In this document: positions 25,217 to 37,828 of the stretch, piece after piece
How the letters are laid out: each line of letters opens with the position of its first letter
Position numbering within the stretch: the first letter of the stretch is position 1
Assembly: GCA_037447655.1 (NCBI GenBank)
Contig: JBBHKE010001670.1
Span: 100,972-164,971, forward strand
DNA: 64,000 nt
Source: Zygnema cylindricum
Taxonomy: Eukaryota > Streptophyta > Zygnematophyceae > Zygnematales > Zygnemataceae
Direction: 5' to 3'
Notes under the pieces: model-generated
Told to the model about the DNA's origin: nothing
Database searches by the model: none
What the model saw: only the letters and a program-made list of their open reading frames with translations
Program-made: the position numbers and the translations under genes

Positions 25217-25634
25217 CACCGTGTATCGCTATTAGTGTTATTTTTTTTTTCGCCACTTAAAACATCTTTTCTTCGTGCATACGTGTCGGATTGTGTATCC
25301 GACGGTTGCGATTGAAAGGTACACCGTGAATCGTTATTAGCCTTATGTACGCTATATCGGCACCCCAAAATTTTGACATTGATACCTTAAATATAATAAA
25401 TTACACTATTTCAGGACGTGGACCATAATCTGCCACGTCTCTTGGCACTAAATTAGAATGAATGACGCCAATTTTTTCTTTACACTAATAATTTCTATAC
25501 GCTAATAACGATTCAAGGTGTAGCATTTTCAGCTTCCAATTAGCGGTCTCAAATTGGAAATCGGGCATTTGTGTACAGAAAAAATGTGTTTTAAGTGGCG
25601 GAAAAGATATTAACACTAATAGTGAAACACGGTT
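25217..25634. mobile_element. Type-D MITE split by a type-C MITE
   Basis: The left half starts caccgtgtatcgctattagt and contains cgccacttaaaacatctttt. It stops at gattgaaagg, where a type-C element (25322-25520) is inserted at a TA. The right half resumes with gcattttcagcttccaatta and ends with a decayed copy of the terminal motif. Confidence 0.75.
25322..25520. mobile_element. Type-C MITE nested in a type-D MITE
   Basis: It starts caccgtgaatcgttattagc and ends ...aacgattcaaggtg with TA on each side. It contains ggacgtggaccataatctgc and caccccaaaattttgac. It is in reverse internal orientation relative to 7458-7656. Confidence 0.75.
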
Positions 25635-27050
25635 TACTGTACCGTTCTGGACGTCCGTACGGACATTTGTAGACGCTACCCAAAACAACACAACGATTGG
25701 ACGCAAAATCGAGCAAAGTAGTTGATAAAACTAGGATCGTTGCACTGAAAACTAACCGGACACAAAAATATGCACAGCGCTAACTCAACAAAAACAGTCT
25801 CACAATCTCACAACAAAGTACATCGACCAAATATACTTTTATTTAGTCGAAGGCTTTTCTTTTACAAACCTTACTCTCACTCTTCTCACTCACTCATATC
25901 TCTTCTTCTCACTCACTCACTTACTCTCACTTCTCCACTTACTCTCACTTCTTCCTTACACTCACTCTCACTTAACTCTGATGCATCACTATTTCAGACT
26001 CATGATGCATCTACTACTACAGACGCATAATAATTCTAAACTTAGACTTCCCCTTAAATAAGAGCTCAAAGGAAGACTTAGTCTCCACGACTTCTTCCAC
26101 TAACTTCACGGAAACTCACTCACACGCATTGGAACCTTCAGGGCCGAAAACAGAAGTGACGTCGAACTTAAACGTGCGCTAGACTTCAAACCGTACCACG
26201 GTCCTACGCACTAAATACCTTACTAACCGTACAGTACCAAATGACACGAATAAATACTTACGTAACAAATACTCAAAGTTTAACGAACGTTACAAAGACT
26301 TAACTGCGGACGTAAACTGTACAATAAATAATGTGAACACAAACTCAAACTAAATCAAACTTAAACTGAACACAAACGTAAATTAGGCCGATCCGCCGAT
26401 TCACCCAATAACCTAACAGTAGTAATGGCACGAAATCGTATTGCTTGAAAAGGACGGTTAGCTTCTGAACTGAGCATTCTATGATCGGACGGTCACAAAC
26501 GAGAGCATTCTATGATCGGACGGTCACAAACGAAAGATAAACGGCGGAATACTCATTACTGCAAGTGGCGGCTTTATCTATATTCATTGACAGGATGGAG
26601 CAGCCAAGATCTGACGGTCAAAAATGATTGCCGAAGGGGTACTTTGGAAGCTGCCCGATCGCTGACGTTGGCCGAGGGGCAAAGTTGCCCGTTTGTTGAC
26701 GTCGGCCGGGGGACACGCCGTTTACGGGTGCAGACGAACAGAAAGTAGGCATATTTAAAGGTTTTCAAACGGACCACCAAAGGTCTATAATTTGAATAAA
26801 GATTTCAAATAAAAATTTGCGTAACCTTGAATGATTACTCTTTCACACATAAGTCGAAACAGTCTGATTGGTCCATGATATAGCGGCTATACCATGTCTA
26901 AGGGTACGTCCCCATGTATTAAAGTATCGACTTTAATCTGTCGTTTTCACCCAAAACGCAGTTCCGTACGAGAAAAACTTTAGCCGTGCAAAAAAATCAA
27001 TTCTTTAAAAGTACAACAAACTTCAAGTCGATACTATGAATGTACTTCAT
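25635..27050. other. No recognisable gene; short simple repeats
   Basis: The plus strand at 25860-25980 is an imperfect (CACT)n/CTCACT tract. The motif gcattctatgatcggacggt occurs twice at about 26474-26530. The segment 26590-26750 is GC-richer than its surroundings. No gene identified. Confidence 0.4.
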
Positions 27051-27052
27051 GT

Positions 27053-27655
27053 TTGTCGTCATGTGAACGCATTTTGGCGTTTTCCTTTTTTCGACCCCCG
27101 GGCAAGAGAATCCAGCCCGTCAAAAAACTTCATCAAAAATCACCTCGCGACCTGATTTCAGGGAAAGTACCACCCAAACAACGAATGAAAAATGTCTCTT
27201 TTAGGCAAGCCCCGTTGCATTTGTGGTCAATCTATAGACGAGCAAGGGGTACATTTGCTACGTTGCTCACACGGTGGGGAGCGAATAACAACACATGACA
27301 TGGTACGGAAAGCTATCGCTGCTGTGGGTTTCGAAGCAGGGTACACAGTCAAGCGCGAGGTGTTGAACATATTACCACCACGTTCTCAATCTAGGGGTAC
27401 ACGTGATCCTTGTTTGGATCTAGTTTTTCTACATGACACAACGAGAACATTAAGGGACGTAGTCCTCACAAACCCTACAGGATCCCATGTTACCTCGCGT
27501 GCGGCATTTCATACTGGTGTTGCGGCTCAGGATGCAATGGCTTTGAAACAACGTGACTACGTGCACCGAGACCCAACTAATAGTTTAACACCATTTGCTT
27601 TGGAGATATTTGGGACCTTAGACTCGTCTTTCGACAAAAAATTTGCGTGATTGCG
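27053..27655 (+). pseudogene. C-terminal end of a non-LTR retrotransposon with restriction-like endonuclease
   Basis: The frame from 27192 reads CICGQSIDEQGVHLLRC, a C-C-H-C zinc-finger pattern, then HGGERITTHD and DPCLDLVFL with RDVVLTNP further on. This order resembles the end of LINEs of the R2 group, where a CCHC finger precedes a PD-(D/E)XK endonuclease. Upstream of 27192 the frame is closed by a stop, and no reverse transcriptase precedes it. It is therefore 5'-truncated and probably dead. Confidence 0.6.
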
Positions 27656-28344
27656 GTCGACGATCTTTCGAAGTCAAAGGGCCTAGCAACCCTTCTCCAA
27701 CTCTCATGTTGGCATTCTACTGTCAGTGCAACTCTATCGCCGTTCAAATTTACCAAGCTTCGGCCATTATACGACAGAGCACGGTGGTGATTGATGGCCA
27801 AGGACTGCGAGACTTATCATCTCGCCACTTGGTGCATATACACGATATCCATAGTTCTAATCTTTAGTTGGACATAGTTTGAGACTTCAGCGTCTAGGTT
27901 AGTTTGTAGTGTTTCAATAGTTTAGTTTTGTTGTACTAGCTTTATTTCTTTCCTTTTAGGCTTTTAACGCATTTTTGTTATGTTTTTAGTCCTTAAGGAT
28001 TTTGGTCTTTAACCTTTGGTCATCAATACTTTTTAGCGACAATCATGTTTGGTACTTTGATGGTATTACCATCACGTTCTTGGAAATAAAATTTACTTTC
28101 CAATAAGGAAGGGGCAGCACACTGTACTGTACGGCAAATTTTGTACTTGTTAGGGTACAGGCAAGTAGGCGTAGTCGCATAAATCGAGTTTCGGTTAACT
28201 TTTTTTTTGTCAACGCATATCGGGTAACCGGGTAACAATTTAGGAGCGTGACATAACGCGGTCGGGAATCGGGTGTTCAGATTTTGAAAAAAAAAAATGT
28301 CGGGTGCGGGTATCGGAAATTGTGACTTTTGCAACCTCGCCCTA

Positions 28345-28553
28345 CACCGGAAATCGGTAGTAGGGTTAATCACGCTAATTCGGCGTCCCTAAATTTCTAC
28401 CCAAATTCTTAAATATAGTGATTAAAAAAACCGAAAAAACCAGATTAGAGTGACTGATTTCCTTGAAAATCCCCAAATTTCTAATTAGCGTTAATCACAC
28501 TAATTGTTTATTTAACACTAAATATTTGTTAACGTTAACAGCGATTCGCGGTG
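28345..28553. mobile_element. MITE with the shared terminal motif, about 209 bp
   Basis: It starts caccggaaatcggtagtagg and ends ...cagcgattcgcggtg, followed by TA. The left arm is decayed. It lies seven bases before the type-D element at 28561. Confidence 0.5.
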
Positions 28554-28560
28554 TACAATA

Positions 28561-28773
28561 CACTGTGTATCGCTATTAGTGTTAATGATTTTTTCTCCAC
28601 TTAAAATATTCTCCGTACACACTTGTCGAATATCAAATTTGAGACCGCCAATCGAAAGCTGAGAATCGTACCTTTCAATCGCAACTGTAGGATCCAATAT
28701 CGCACATATGTGTACGGAGAAAATATGTTTTAAGAGACGAAAAAAACATTAACACTAGTAGCAATTCACGTTG
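28561..28773. mobile_element. Type-D MITE, 213 bp
   Basis: It starts cactgtgtatcgctattagt, ends ...agtagcaattcacgttg and is flanked by TA. The inner inverted arms are ccacttaaaatattctccgt and its complement near 28715-28740. Confidence 0.65.
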
Positions 28774-29009
28774 TAGGGTTCTTTTTGATTTTGATGCGCA
28801 TCTTGTCGATTTCGATGCTAAGTGTCAATATGTCTCTTAGGATCGCCTCGATACGATGTGGCAATGCGACGCGAGGTTTAAATATCCGCACTGAAAGTTT
28901 CCCGTATTTTAAAACGTACACAGTAAATCAAGAACTGAAGTACGCCGTCAATCGCTATTAGAGTAAAGGAATAAATAGCGTATAAAGAAAATAGTGTTAT
29001 TAACTCTTA

Positions 29010-30456
29010 GGGTGACGTTCCATCAGGCGAAAAGTGGCGTAGTTTACAGAAATCCGCGACTCTGCGTACAAAATCGTACTGCCTATTTTGTTTTTATACG
29101 AAAAACAACATTACAGAGAATCTTGTAGATACTCTCCGAAGGTCTTGAGGTAATACTGGTCGTCGAATGTTCATCTGCGAGGAGTTTGCTTCATTATTTT
29201 TTTTGCAACTGTTAACCCACCTGAAGGAGGTGAGTTGGTAGATACAGAAAAAAAAAATCGTGACACGTTGGATGATTAAGCTACATGTCATGATGCGAAA
29301 CCAACGAAAAATCTTAAGATTTACACATGACATGCGCATTCCAAAATACAACAGAAAATAAAAACGAAATTTCGTAACATTCTTTCGTCACGCTATTTTC
29401 GGTAACTTTGTTCGTCACACTATTTCTCTCAAAGGACATTCGTTATGTTCGAAAACACAAACCTTAAAAAATGAGTTGGAGTACAGACTGGCGTCTGCAT
29501 AAAGTACAAAAGTTATGTCGTATGACGATTTCGTTACGTAGGTACATGGTACGCAAGTGAAGATTTGAAGTTAAGTTTGCCGATGCTTAAAATCTGAAAG
29601 ATATTCCTTATCGGATCGTGGCTTGCGTGGCGCCAACCAATTTAGAACACGTGGTTTACAGACTCTACGAGATGGAACTTCGACTCAGGGTGGACTTCCA
29701 TTAGCGAAAAGGTAGGGTTTTTTACTGAATGTCATACCGTTTCGTACAATTCGTACAGATATATTTTTTTCCAAAAAAAACATCACTACAAAAAAATGTC
29801 CAATGTTGTAGGCGTAATTTTGGACCGTGTGATTCTATTACACTTTTTATCCGAGACGCCACGTCACCAACCCTACATTTTGTTAAGACCGTGCACAGAG
29901 GGAGGATAGTTCTCGAATACAGAACGTGTAAAAATAGGCTGGGTGGAAAAGGTAAAAAAAAATCCACGAGGAATGCACGCATATGTGCGTACACGTCGCA
30001 AGGGCCACGTGCGTTCCGCCAGGGTGGCTGCGAATCTGCCGAAATTATCTTATCACGCTCCCACCGTCAAAGTTTTCCGCCGTCTTTTTGTCGTTGTGTT
30101 TTGAAATTTTGGGTAGTGCGTTTAATGCCATATGTACGAGTCATTAAATACCTCGGTTGGTATAGATATTTCCTCGGTGGGTACAGATATTACCTCCGAT
30201 CGTACAGATGTTGTGCTTAAACTTTGCATTCTAAGATTCTTTCAAGATTTTAAGCATCTAATATTAACCTACGTGGTACAATCAGAATGAGCGATGCAAA
30301 TAAAAAGTGGTTTACTATGGCGACCTAATGGAAGGCACACCTTTCAGTAAAATTTTCCGTACAATTACTGAGACGCCTAATGGAAGTCCACCCTCAATCG
30401 ACCCGGTCTATAGAGTTGGCCGTACGATTACACAAAAGTTTGATGGAACTTCACCC
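29010..30456. mobile_element. Type-G Harbinger-like element, copy 1
   Basis: The inverted ends are gggtgacgttccatcagg and ...tgatggaacttcaccc. The interior matches 50956-51694. It is split by the type-F element at 29688-30393. No transposase is present. Confidence 0.65.
29688..30393. mobile_element. Type-F Harbinger-like element, copy 1, 706 bp
   Basis: The inverted ends are gggtggacttccattagc and ...gcctaatggaagtccaccc. The 3-bp repeat tca lies on each side. The interior includes cgcaagggccacgtgcgttc. Its sister copy is at 60510-61211. Confidence 0.75.
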
Positions 30457-30951
30457 TAATCGGGATTTTTTTTTTTTTTGAAAAAAAAAATATATTTACT
30501 AATTTATCCATAACTGTAATTTGGGTTGTCCTGAATAATAAATTGCCGCCCTTTCGATGTCTACAGTAATATTTGTACTTGTACAGAATTTGATGATTCG
30601 TACGCCGTCGCGATGTTCACACGGTCGACGGACGAACATATGAGAACGTGATTTTTGTCGACGAGTTTGCTTCTCTTTCTTCCAGTGCACATTCACATGT
30701 GTGCGCAATAATGTTAAGTGTCTTTTTATGCTTTTGTAAGTCAAAAAGTACCATTTCTTACAGAGATACCCTTTCCGTACGCCACACTATTTCTATAGCA
30801 GTGTACTTCCGTTATTAACGCTAATTGAAAAAATCCCTAATTAGAATAATGGAAAAAATAGAATTATGGATTGTATATCATGTTTTTTGTTTTTTAAATA
30901 GGGCACCGAATTGGCGTTATTTACTCTAATAGCGATTGGCGGTGTACTGTA

Positions 30952-31151
30952 CACCGTCGATCGTATTTAGAGTGTATGTTTTTTTAGTCTCTTAAAACAT
31001 CTTTTCTCCGTACATACATGTCCAATTTTCAATTTAAGACCGTCATTCGAAAGCTGAGAATACATTTCAATAACCGTCAGATCCATAATCATGTCTATGA
31101 GAAAGATGTTTTAAGAGACAAAAACATACACGCTAAATACGATCGACGGTG
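30952..31151. mobile_element. Type-D MITE, 200 bp
   Basis: It starts caccgtcgatcgtatttaga and ends ...gctaaatacgatcgacggtg. TA-ctg-TA separates it from the preceding element, and TA-cag-TA from the next. Confidence 0.75.
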
Positions 31152-31158
31152 TACAGTA

Positions 31159-31355
31159 CACCGCGAATCTATTAGCGATATAACTTTCCTATATCAACCC
31201 CAAAATTTTGACATTAATACTTTAAATAGAATAAACTACACTATTTAAGGAAGTGGACCATAGTCTGCCACGTCTCCTGGCACTAAATTAGAATGAACGA
31301 CGCTAATTTTTTCTTTACACTAATAATTTCTATACGCTAATAACGATTCAAGGTG
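31159..31355. mobile_element. Type-C MITE, 197 bp
   Basis: It starts caccgcgaatctattagcga and ends ...taacgattcaaggtg. It shares a single TA with the next element at 31358. Confidence 0.75.
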
Positions 31356-31357
31356 TA

Positions 31358-31662
31358 CACCGTAAATCGCTATTAGTGTTAGTGTTTTTTTCGTCTATTA
31401 AAACATCTTTACTCCGTACACACATGTCGGATTGTGAATCTGACGGTTGCGATTGAAAGAGACGATTCACAGCTTCCGATTGGCGGTTTCAAATAAAATT
31501 GACGCTATATCGGCGCCCCAAAATTTTGACATTTATACTTTAAATATAATAAATTACACTATTTAAGGACGTGGACCATAGTCTGCCATTCCCCGGCACT
31601 AAATTAGAATGAATGACGCTAATTTTTCTTTACACTAACAATTTCTCAACGCTAATAACGAT
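31358..31662. mobile_element. Chimeric type-D/type-C MITE fragment
   Basis: The left half is type D (caccgtaaatcgctattagt, then ccgattggcggtttcaaat). The right half is type C without its left end (from gacgctatatcggcgcccca). This is probably a C insertion into D followed by deletion. Confidence 0.55.
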
Positions 31663-31815
31663 CTGGCACCGAAGCCGTACGGAAAAAGAAGGGAATTCAG
31701 TGCAATTATGATCTGATTGAGATCCGGAGTGATTGGCGGATCGCCGGATGATGCGCCGATTTGATCCAGCGATCTTTGTGCCGATCAAGCGCAGATCGAT
31801 TTCTGATGCATGTCT

Positions 31816-32276
<461 letters not shown>

Positions 32277-32286
32277 NNNNNNNNNN
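32277..32286. other. Assembly gap (10 N)
   Basis: Ten N bases directly follow a 118-bp (CT)n run. Sequence on either side is unrelated, so the join may be artificial. Confidence 0.99.
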
Positions 32287-32704
32287 AGTCGGCAGCTTCA
32301 CACAGGGTAGTAAACGAAAGTGGAATATCTTGAGGAGACCAAATAACACACTTCGACGGCTGAACTGAAAGGTTGAGTTCGGCTAAACGTTCCCTGAAAA
32401 AATCATATGCCAACACGACTTGTTCTCTCGGCCCAATAATGTGCGTATCATCGGCGACCGAAGGAAAAAGGCAAGAAGGGAAGGCGGCTGCGGAGGCACG
32501 AAGGGCCCGGTAATGGGCAAGGGCGAACAAAGGTCCGCCGAGAGGGTCACCTTGGCGAGTGCCAGTAGCAGAGGAGAGAGGAATAATATCACCATCGGCC
32601 GAGAAGGAAAGGCTGCTTATCAAAGAATAGAAAGCCCTCACAAAGGGGAACAATTGGACAATCGGAGATGGAGCCACCATAAGCTTTGAAAAAATTTCGA
32701 ACAT
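32287..32704 (-). pseudogene. Non-LTR retrotransposon reverse-transcriptase fragment
   Basis: The minus strand encodes the central palm of a LINE-type reverse transcriptase: GTRQGDPLGGPLFALAHYRA, then VADDTHIIGP with the catalytic ADD pair, then LNLSVQPSKCVIWSP. The frame is open to the gap. It may belong to the same group as the endonuclease end at 27192, but the two are not contiguous. The upstream fingers and any endonuclease are not readable. Confidence 0.75.
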
Positions 32705-32759
32705 TGAAACGGGGAACGGAGATCCCTCCGTTTCGTTGTCGTATGCGATAAATCGATAA

Positions 32760-34152
32760 TGGTAACCGAGAAGAAAATTAGTTCTCTGTTAGATTACCAT
32801 CCGACAAATTAGGGCAGCCACGTGTTGCTGCTTAGGTGTCCGCTGGGGCAGCACTTAAATATTTAGGAATATGTACAATGTAAAATTTAGAGTGGAAAAT
32901 ATTTGGATTTTTAAAGCTAAAAGTTTGAGATTGGTCGCCTAAGGCTATTTGAAAATTGAAAGGTACAGTCGTATTTTTTTCCGTCCTTGTATTTTTTATT
33001 GTTTTGTCCTATTTCCTTTTTCTGGTGATTTTATTCTTCCTTTCCGGGGATCCTTTTTTGCCCTTTTTCCCCTTTTTCCCTTTTTTTTTCGGGAATCCTT
33101 CTAGGTGACACGTCATATCACCGCCGTCATATTTTTTTGGAGGCTGACACGTGTCAATTTTTGCGCAAAAAAATCGCTGCTTGTCGCCTTCCCGAAGGGA
33201 GAGTGAGGTCGAAATTTTTGTTTGGGAAGAAACGTGCTCGCTAGTCTTTTTTAACTTTTTGCGAAAATGTAGGGATTGCCGTACAATGAGGAAATGACCT
33301 AATTTAGATCTAACGGTATATATAGATGAACAGAAACATGCCACGTCAACAAGTAGCCGTCCACATGTGTATGTTTCAATATGTACGGATTACTTGGAGA
33401 TGTCGGTAAGCGGACATTCCGAAGGGGAGTCGGTGACGGTATTTATGAACCTAACAGAGAGAATAAAGGAACTTTTGTTTTTTAGCAGAATTTAAGTTTA
33501 AATATTTTAATTAAAAACGATACTTTGCTATTTCTAATTTTTGCTCATAAATATTGTTGGAGATATGTATTTATTTTTGGAAGTTACTGGTTCAAAATTC
33601 ATGTATTAATTCTTGTTCTGTACTGTTTGTACAGTTAGGTTATCAATTGGTCGAGTTTATTCCCGTCTCCTTTGTTTTTTGCTGTTTCGCCTCCATTTGT
33701 AGTTTTGTACCCTAAATTTCAAAATCGATCGATGCAAAATTGTCGGTGTTCATATGGCGAAATTTCGAAAAAAAATAGGTGACCGTATTACGAAACTTTT
33801 TTCGCTTTATTGTCTCGATTGACTTTTCCAAAAATTTCAATATTGCCCGAGAGTTCACCTAGGCGTATACACGTGCCAAAGCGTAATTTGCTGAAAAGCG
33901 ATCTAACGAATAGCTGATATTTTTATCCTCCGTTATCATTGTCCAATACGACAAGCTTAACGAAGGGCTGCCTATTACAATTGGCGTACGATATATCCAC
34001 ATGGAAACTCCTTGCTGACTCATCACAAAATCTAATAGCGTTACGTTATGATATTTTTAAGATACGGTATCCTAGCTCAGCACTGTAGCCGTCGATCCTA
34101 TCCAATTCCACCCTAGTTCAATCTCTTTCGTACCATTCATTACCGTACACTA
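32760..34152. other. No recognisable gene
   Basis: This is AT-rich sequence with homopolymer runs, for example cctttttcccctttttcccc-like sequence near 33060-33090. One minus-strand frame at 33009-33344 ends in a lysine/glycine-rich stretch from that run and is not convincing. Confidence 0.4.
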
Positions 34153-34654
34153 CACCGCGCATCGTAATTAGAGTAATGAAAAAATTAGAGTAAAAAAAGA
34201 GAAAAAAAATAATTAGAGTAATTTACTTTAATTTATGTGATATAACTGTTTCAAAAAGGAATTTACTCTAATTTATGCGGTGTACTCTAATTTGGCAAGC
34301 TAATATCCTCTACTGTAAATAAGGATTCGTACAGAATCTGGAAAAACGTACAGTTTATCGTCACTATGACGTTTGCACTACGTGGTTTGTCAAAACGCAT
34401 TTACATGATAATGGCCTGTTTTAAATCATTATTTGTACCTTTTCCCTTATAAAAGTACAATTTTGCACGGTCGGACGTCATCCGTACTCCACACTATTTA
34501 AAAAAGAACCTATATTATAATTAAAAACGCTAATTAAACCTTACCTTAAATAGCATAATGAAAAAATTAGAATCATTTACTCTATTTGATGTGATAGAGT
34601 CGAAATTTCGAGCGACCGAATTAGAGTAATTTACTCTAATTACGATTCGCGGTG
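34153..34654. mobile_element. Type-H MITE, copy 2, 502 bp
   Basis: It starts caccgcgcatcgtaattaga and ends ...ctctaattacgattcgcggtg, with TA on both sides. The interior includes the shared module in reverse (ccgtactccacactattt, about 34490). Confidence 0.7.
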
Positions 34655-34912
34655 TACAGTACATTTCCACGTTTCCACGTTTTTGATTGGCCGCTCGATT
34701 ACCGGGCAGTCAGTTATATTTTATACCGGGCAACGAGTGTTTCTTTTTTGAATGCCGTCGCCGTGAGTTTTACGATTCTTCTGACGTTTGTGATTGGTTG
34801 CGTGAGTGCCAGGCACAGCAGTGAGTTTGGTTTTTTGTACCGGGTAGCTACTTTTTTTTTCCTGCCCGTAGCACTTTGTGCGTAGCCCGGTGCGGCCTAC
34901 TACACCGACTAC

Positions 34913-35334
34913 CGTTAATAGGCTTGAGGATTTATTTGTGTTAAAGCAAAATAAATCAAATAATAATGCATAATGCTTATTAGTTAGAAGGAGACGTGGC
35001 GATATATAGTCCACTTCCTTGAATAGTGCCGCTAACACTATTTTATGATATCAGCCAAAAAGAGTCTCAACTGATTTAGTGTTGTTAACCCTAATAACGA
35101 CGGGTAGCGCACTGTACACGATGTATCGCTATTAGTGCTGATAAAATTTTCGCCACTTAAAACATCTTTTTTCCGTACACACTTGTCGGATTGTGGATCT
35201 GACGGTTGCGATTGAAATGAACGATTCTCAGCTTCCGATTGGCTGTCTCAAATTGAAAATCGAGCCACTGTGTACGGAGAAAAGATTTGTTTTTAGTGGC
35301 GAAAAAAATATTAACACAACAGCGATACACGGTG
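34913..35334. mobile_element. Decayed type-C MITE followed by a type-D MITE
   Basis: 34913-35109 has a type-C interior (gagacgtggcgatatatagt) with poor ends. 35117-35334 is a good type-D copy starting cacgatgtatcgctattagt and ending ...acagcgatacacggtg. Confidence 0.6.
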
Positions 35335-35857
35335 TACAGCGAACGCTGCGGGCTACACCGCGAATCGTTATTAGTGTTAAAGTTTAAATAGTGTTGAAGA
35401 AAATTTACCGTAATTGATGTTAATAAAGAATTTGATTTTTTTTTTAAAAAGGTGTATTCTAATTTCGGCGTTTTTGCTAATTTGGGAACAGCAAAAATGG
35501 AATATTCGCCGTACGATTATACACATTAATATATATATCCGTACAAAATATTAGAAATTGTACGCCGTCGCCAATTAAAATATCTGTACATGCTATACTA
35601 ATTTAAATGTCAGGCTAATCTCGTTTTTTTAGCGCACGTTATTATGCGTGCGCGTCTGATTTAATTCGTTTTTTGTAATTTTTCACTTGAAAAGGTACAG
35701 TTATGTACAGTCTGACAACGACCGTACACCACACTATTTATATTTTATTGTACTTTCGGGCTTTACTTTATTTTGTGCGGTACCTTAATTAAAAATCATG
35801 TATCCTGTTTGAAAAAAAAAATCAAAATTTTACGAACCCAAATTAGTGACTTTGACA

Positions 35858-36314
35858 CATAGTTCAAAAGTAGGCGTTTTTATTGTATATCTTTTGTCGG
35901 CGCCTTCATCGTAAGTTGTGTTATGGGCTTTTCATGTGATCGTCTTAAGTCGTTACTTTTATCAGCGACCGTCCGATCGTCCGAATCTGACGATAGTCCG
36001 ATCGTAAGTTGTGTTATAGGCTTTTCATGTGAACTTCTTAGATCGCTACTTTGATCAGCGACCGTCAGATCGTTAGAATCTAAAGGTTTAAATAAAAGGT
36101 CACTCAAAACTCACAAAAAAATATTTTTTTGTCAGTTATTTTTTTCAAATTTAGACATGACGTTTAATTCTCTATCGATCCATGTGCAACTCAACCCTGT
36201 TACTATTTTATTTCATTTTGCGGCCAATACAATATGGGTCTTAAGGGTATACTGTATTTTTTGCGTACAATAGGCATATTGCATGGTTGTACTTTCACCT
36301 ACTCTTGAACTATG
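35858..36314 (+). mobile_element. Type-B hAT-like element, copy 2
   Basis: The termini are catagttcaaaagtaggcgt and ...tcttgaactatg. The 8-bp repeat ctttgaca flanks it at 35850-35857 and 36315-36322. As in copy 1, the internal unit with gatcgtcttaagtcg or gaacttcttagatcg occurs twice. It lies inside sequence that begins with the shared MITE end at 35356. Confidence 0.8.
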
Positions 36315-36323
36315 CTTTGACAC

Positions 36324-37828
36324 CATAGTTGTTCAAATCGCACGATTTTTTATTTTTTTCTGATTAAAACGTATAATTCGTGACCTTTGAATAAATCGGA
36401 AAAAAACGCGATGTACTTTCTGTCCGAAAAACTGAACGACTTATTTACGGCAACTGTACGGTATTTTACGATTGCTGTACGGTTTTGTATGGTAAATGTA
36501 CGAAATTTGGCGAAAAGATACGTAACACTTCGTCATACTTTATGTCCGGTAAAATGAACATAAATTTTAAAGAAATGTACGGAATTTTTCCAAAAATGTA
36601 CGGACTAAATCAAAAAGATACGTAAAATGTACAAAATGCGGTATATGTGAAATTTAATTTTGTCTGCATGTACGGAATAGTACGGACGAAAATTCATTAA
36701 CGATTTTTACGATTTTTTCAAAAGGTTCAATGCGTTTGTAACGTATAATTCGTCACGATTAAATCGTTCGCACTACACGCCGTGAACAACTATGTTTGAC
36801 CCTCATAACAATTCACGTTGTACCTTTATCATGAAATTTGCATAGTTGTTCACGACGATTAGTGCGAACGTACCGTACGCGACGAATTATACGTAACAAA
36901 CGCATTGAACCTTTTGATCAAATCGCAAAAAATCGTTAATGAATTTCCTTCTGTACTATTCCGTACATAAAAAAACAAAAAACTATTGCATATAACTCAG
37001 TATGCAAGTTTTTCCCGTTAAATGAGCGGTAAAACAATAAACTCTTTAAACTTTTATCACACTATTTGCTTGTATCGTAACTTCTTCACCAACTGGTAGT
37101 CCAGTCGTTCACCTTAGGGTACGCTACGCTCTTAGAATTACCAGGGTTCGAATGCCACGAAGGTAAAATTTTATGAAATTTCGTCTATCCGAGCCTATCT
37201 GACAGTCAGACATGGCCGCCTTCTATCTACCTCCTTTCTCTATCTCGGAGAGAGCGCATTACTCCAAAAAAATAAAATACAGACCAAGAACAAATGACAT
37301 TTTTCACATTCTGCAATTTGCACGACATAGAAATTTGCACGATTTCTGGGCATGATTGCTTTTGTCGAAGTCTAGAGGCGAGGATAGTAGAAAGTTTGGG
37401 AGGGAGGAGGGTAGGATATGGGGAAGCGGCTTCCTCGCGGTTTCGTTTTCAATGTTCCATGGCGTCTTCTTTCAAAAAAATTTGAAGAAGACGCCTGTAA
37501 AAATTTCAAATTGAACGCGTGAAGTTATTGTGACGTTCAACGTCTCTTTTCGAAAATGTCCGTACATTTTCGATTATATAACGTACAACTTCCGTGGTAT
37601 TTCTGTTCAGTTCACTAAACAGAAAGTACCAATAAGTACGACGCATATTTCCCATTTTATTCCTTACATATCCGTAAAAAAATGTACAGTTACAGTAATT
37701 TGTTTACAGGCTCCCGAAAATTTTCAGTTCCAGTTTACGGCACACGTTTTTTACTATTTTTTCAAAAGTCACGAATTATACGTTTCAATCGGAAAAAAAG
37801 AAAAAATCGCGCGATTTGAACAACTATG
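36324..37828. mobile_element. Type-I fold-back element, about 1.5 kb
   Basis: Long inverted ends: catagttgttcaaatcgcac at the left, complement ...gcgatttgaacaactatg at the right. The similarity continues inward past aaaacgtataattcgtgacc. It contains a large hairpin (36668-36968). No target repeat is evident and no transposase frame is visible. Confidence 0.6.
36668..36968. repeat. Long hairpin, arms of about 127 bp
   Basis: Left arm 36668-36794 starts atgtacggaatag. Right arm 36841-36968 ends ctattccgtacat. Inner blocks such as gtgaacaactatg pair with catagttgttcac. The loop is about 46 bp. Pairing is good but not perfect. Confidence 0.85.

Larger units (their letters stand above)
28943..30944. 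mobile_element. MITE carrying a Harbinger-like pair of nested insertions
   Basis: The outer element starts cgccgtcaatcgctattaga and ends ...ctctaatagcgattggcggtg. It is interrupted from 29010 to 30456 by a type-G element that itself contains a type-F element. After the insertion its interior resumes, including the shared module cgtacgccacactattt near 30778. Confidence 0.6.
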
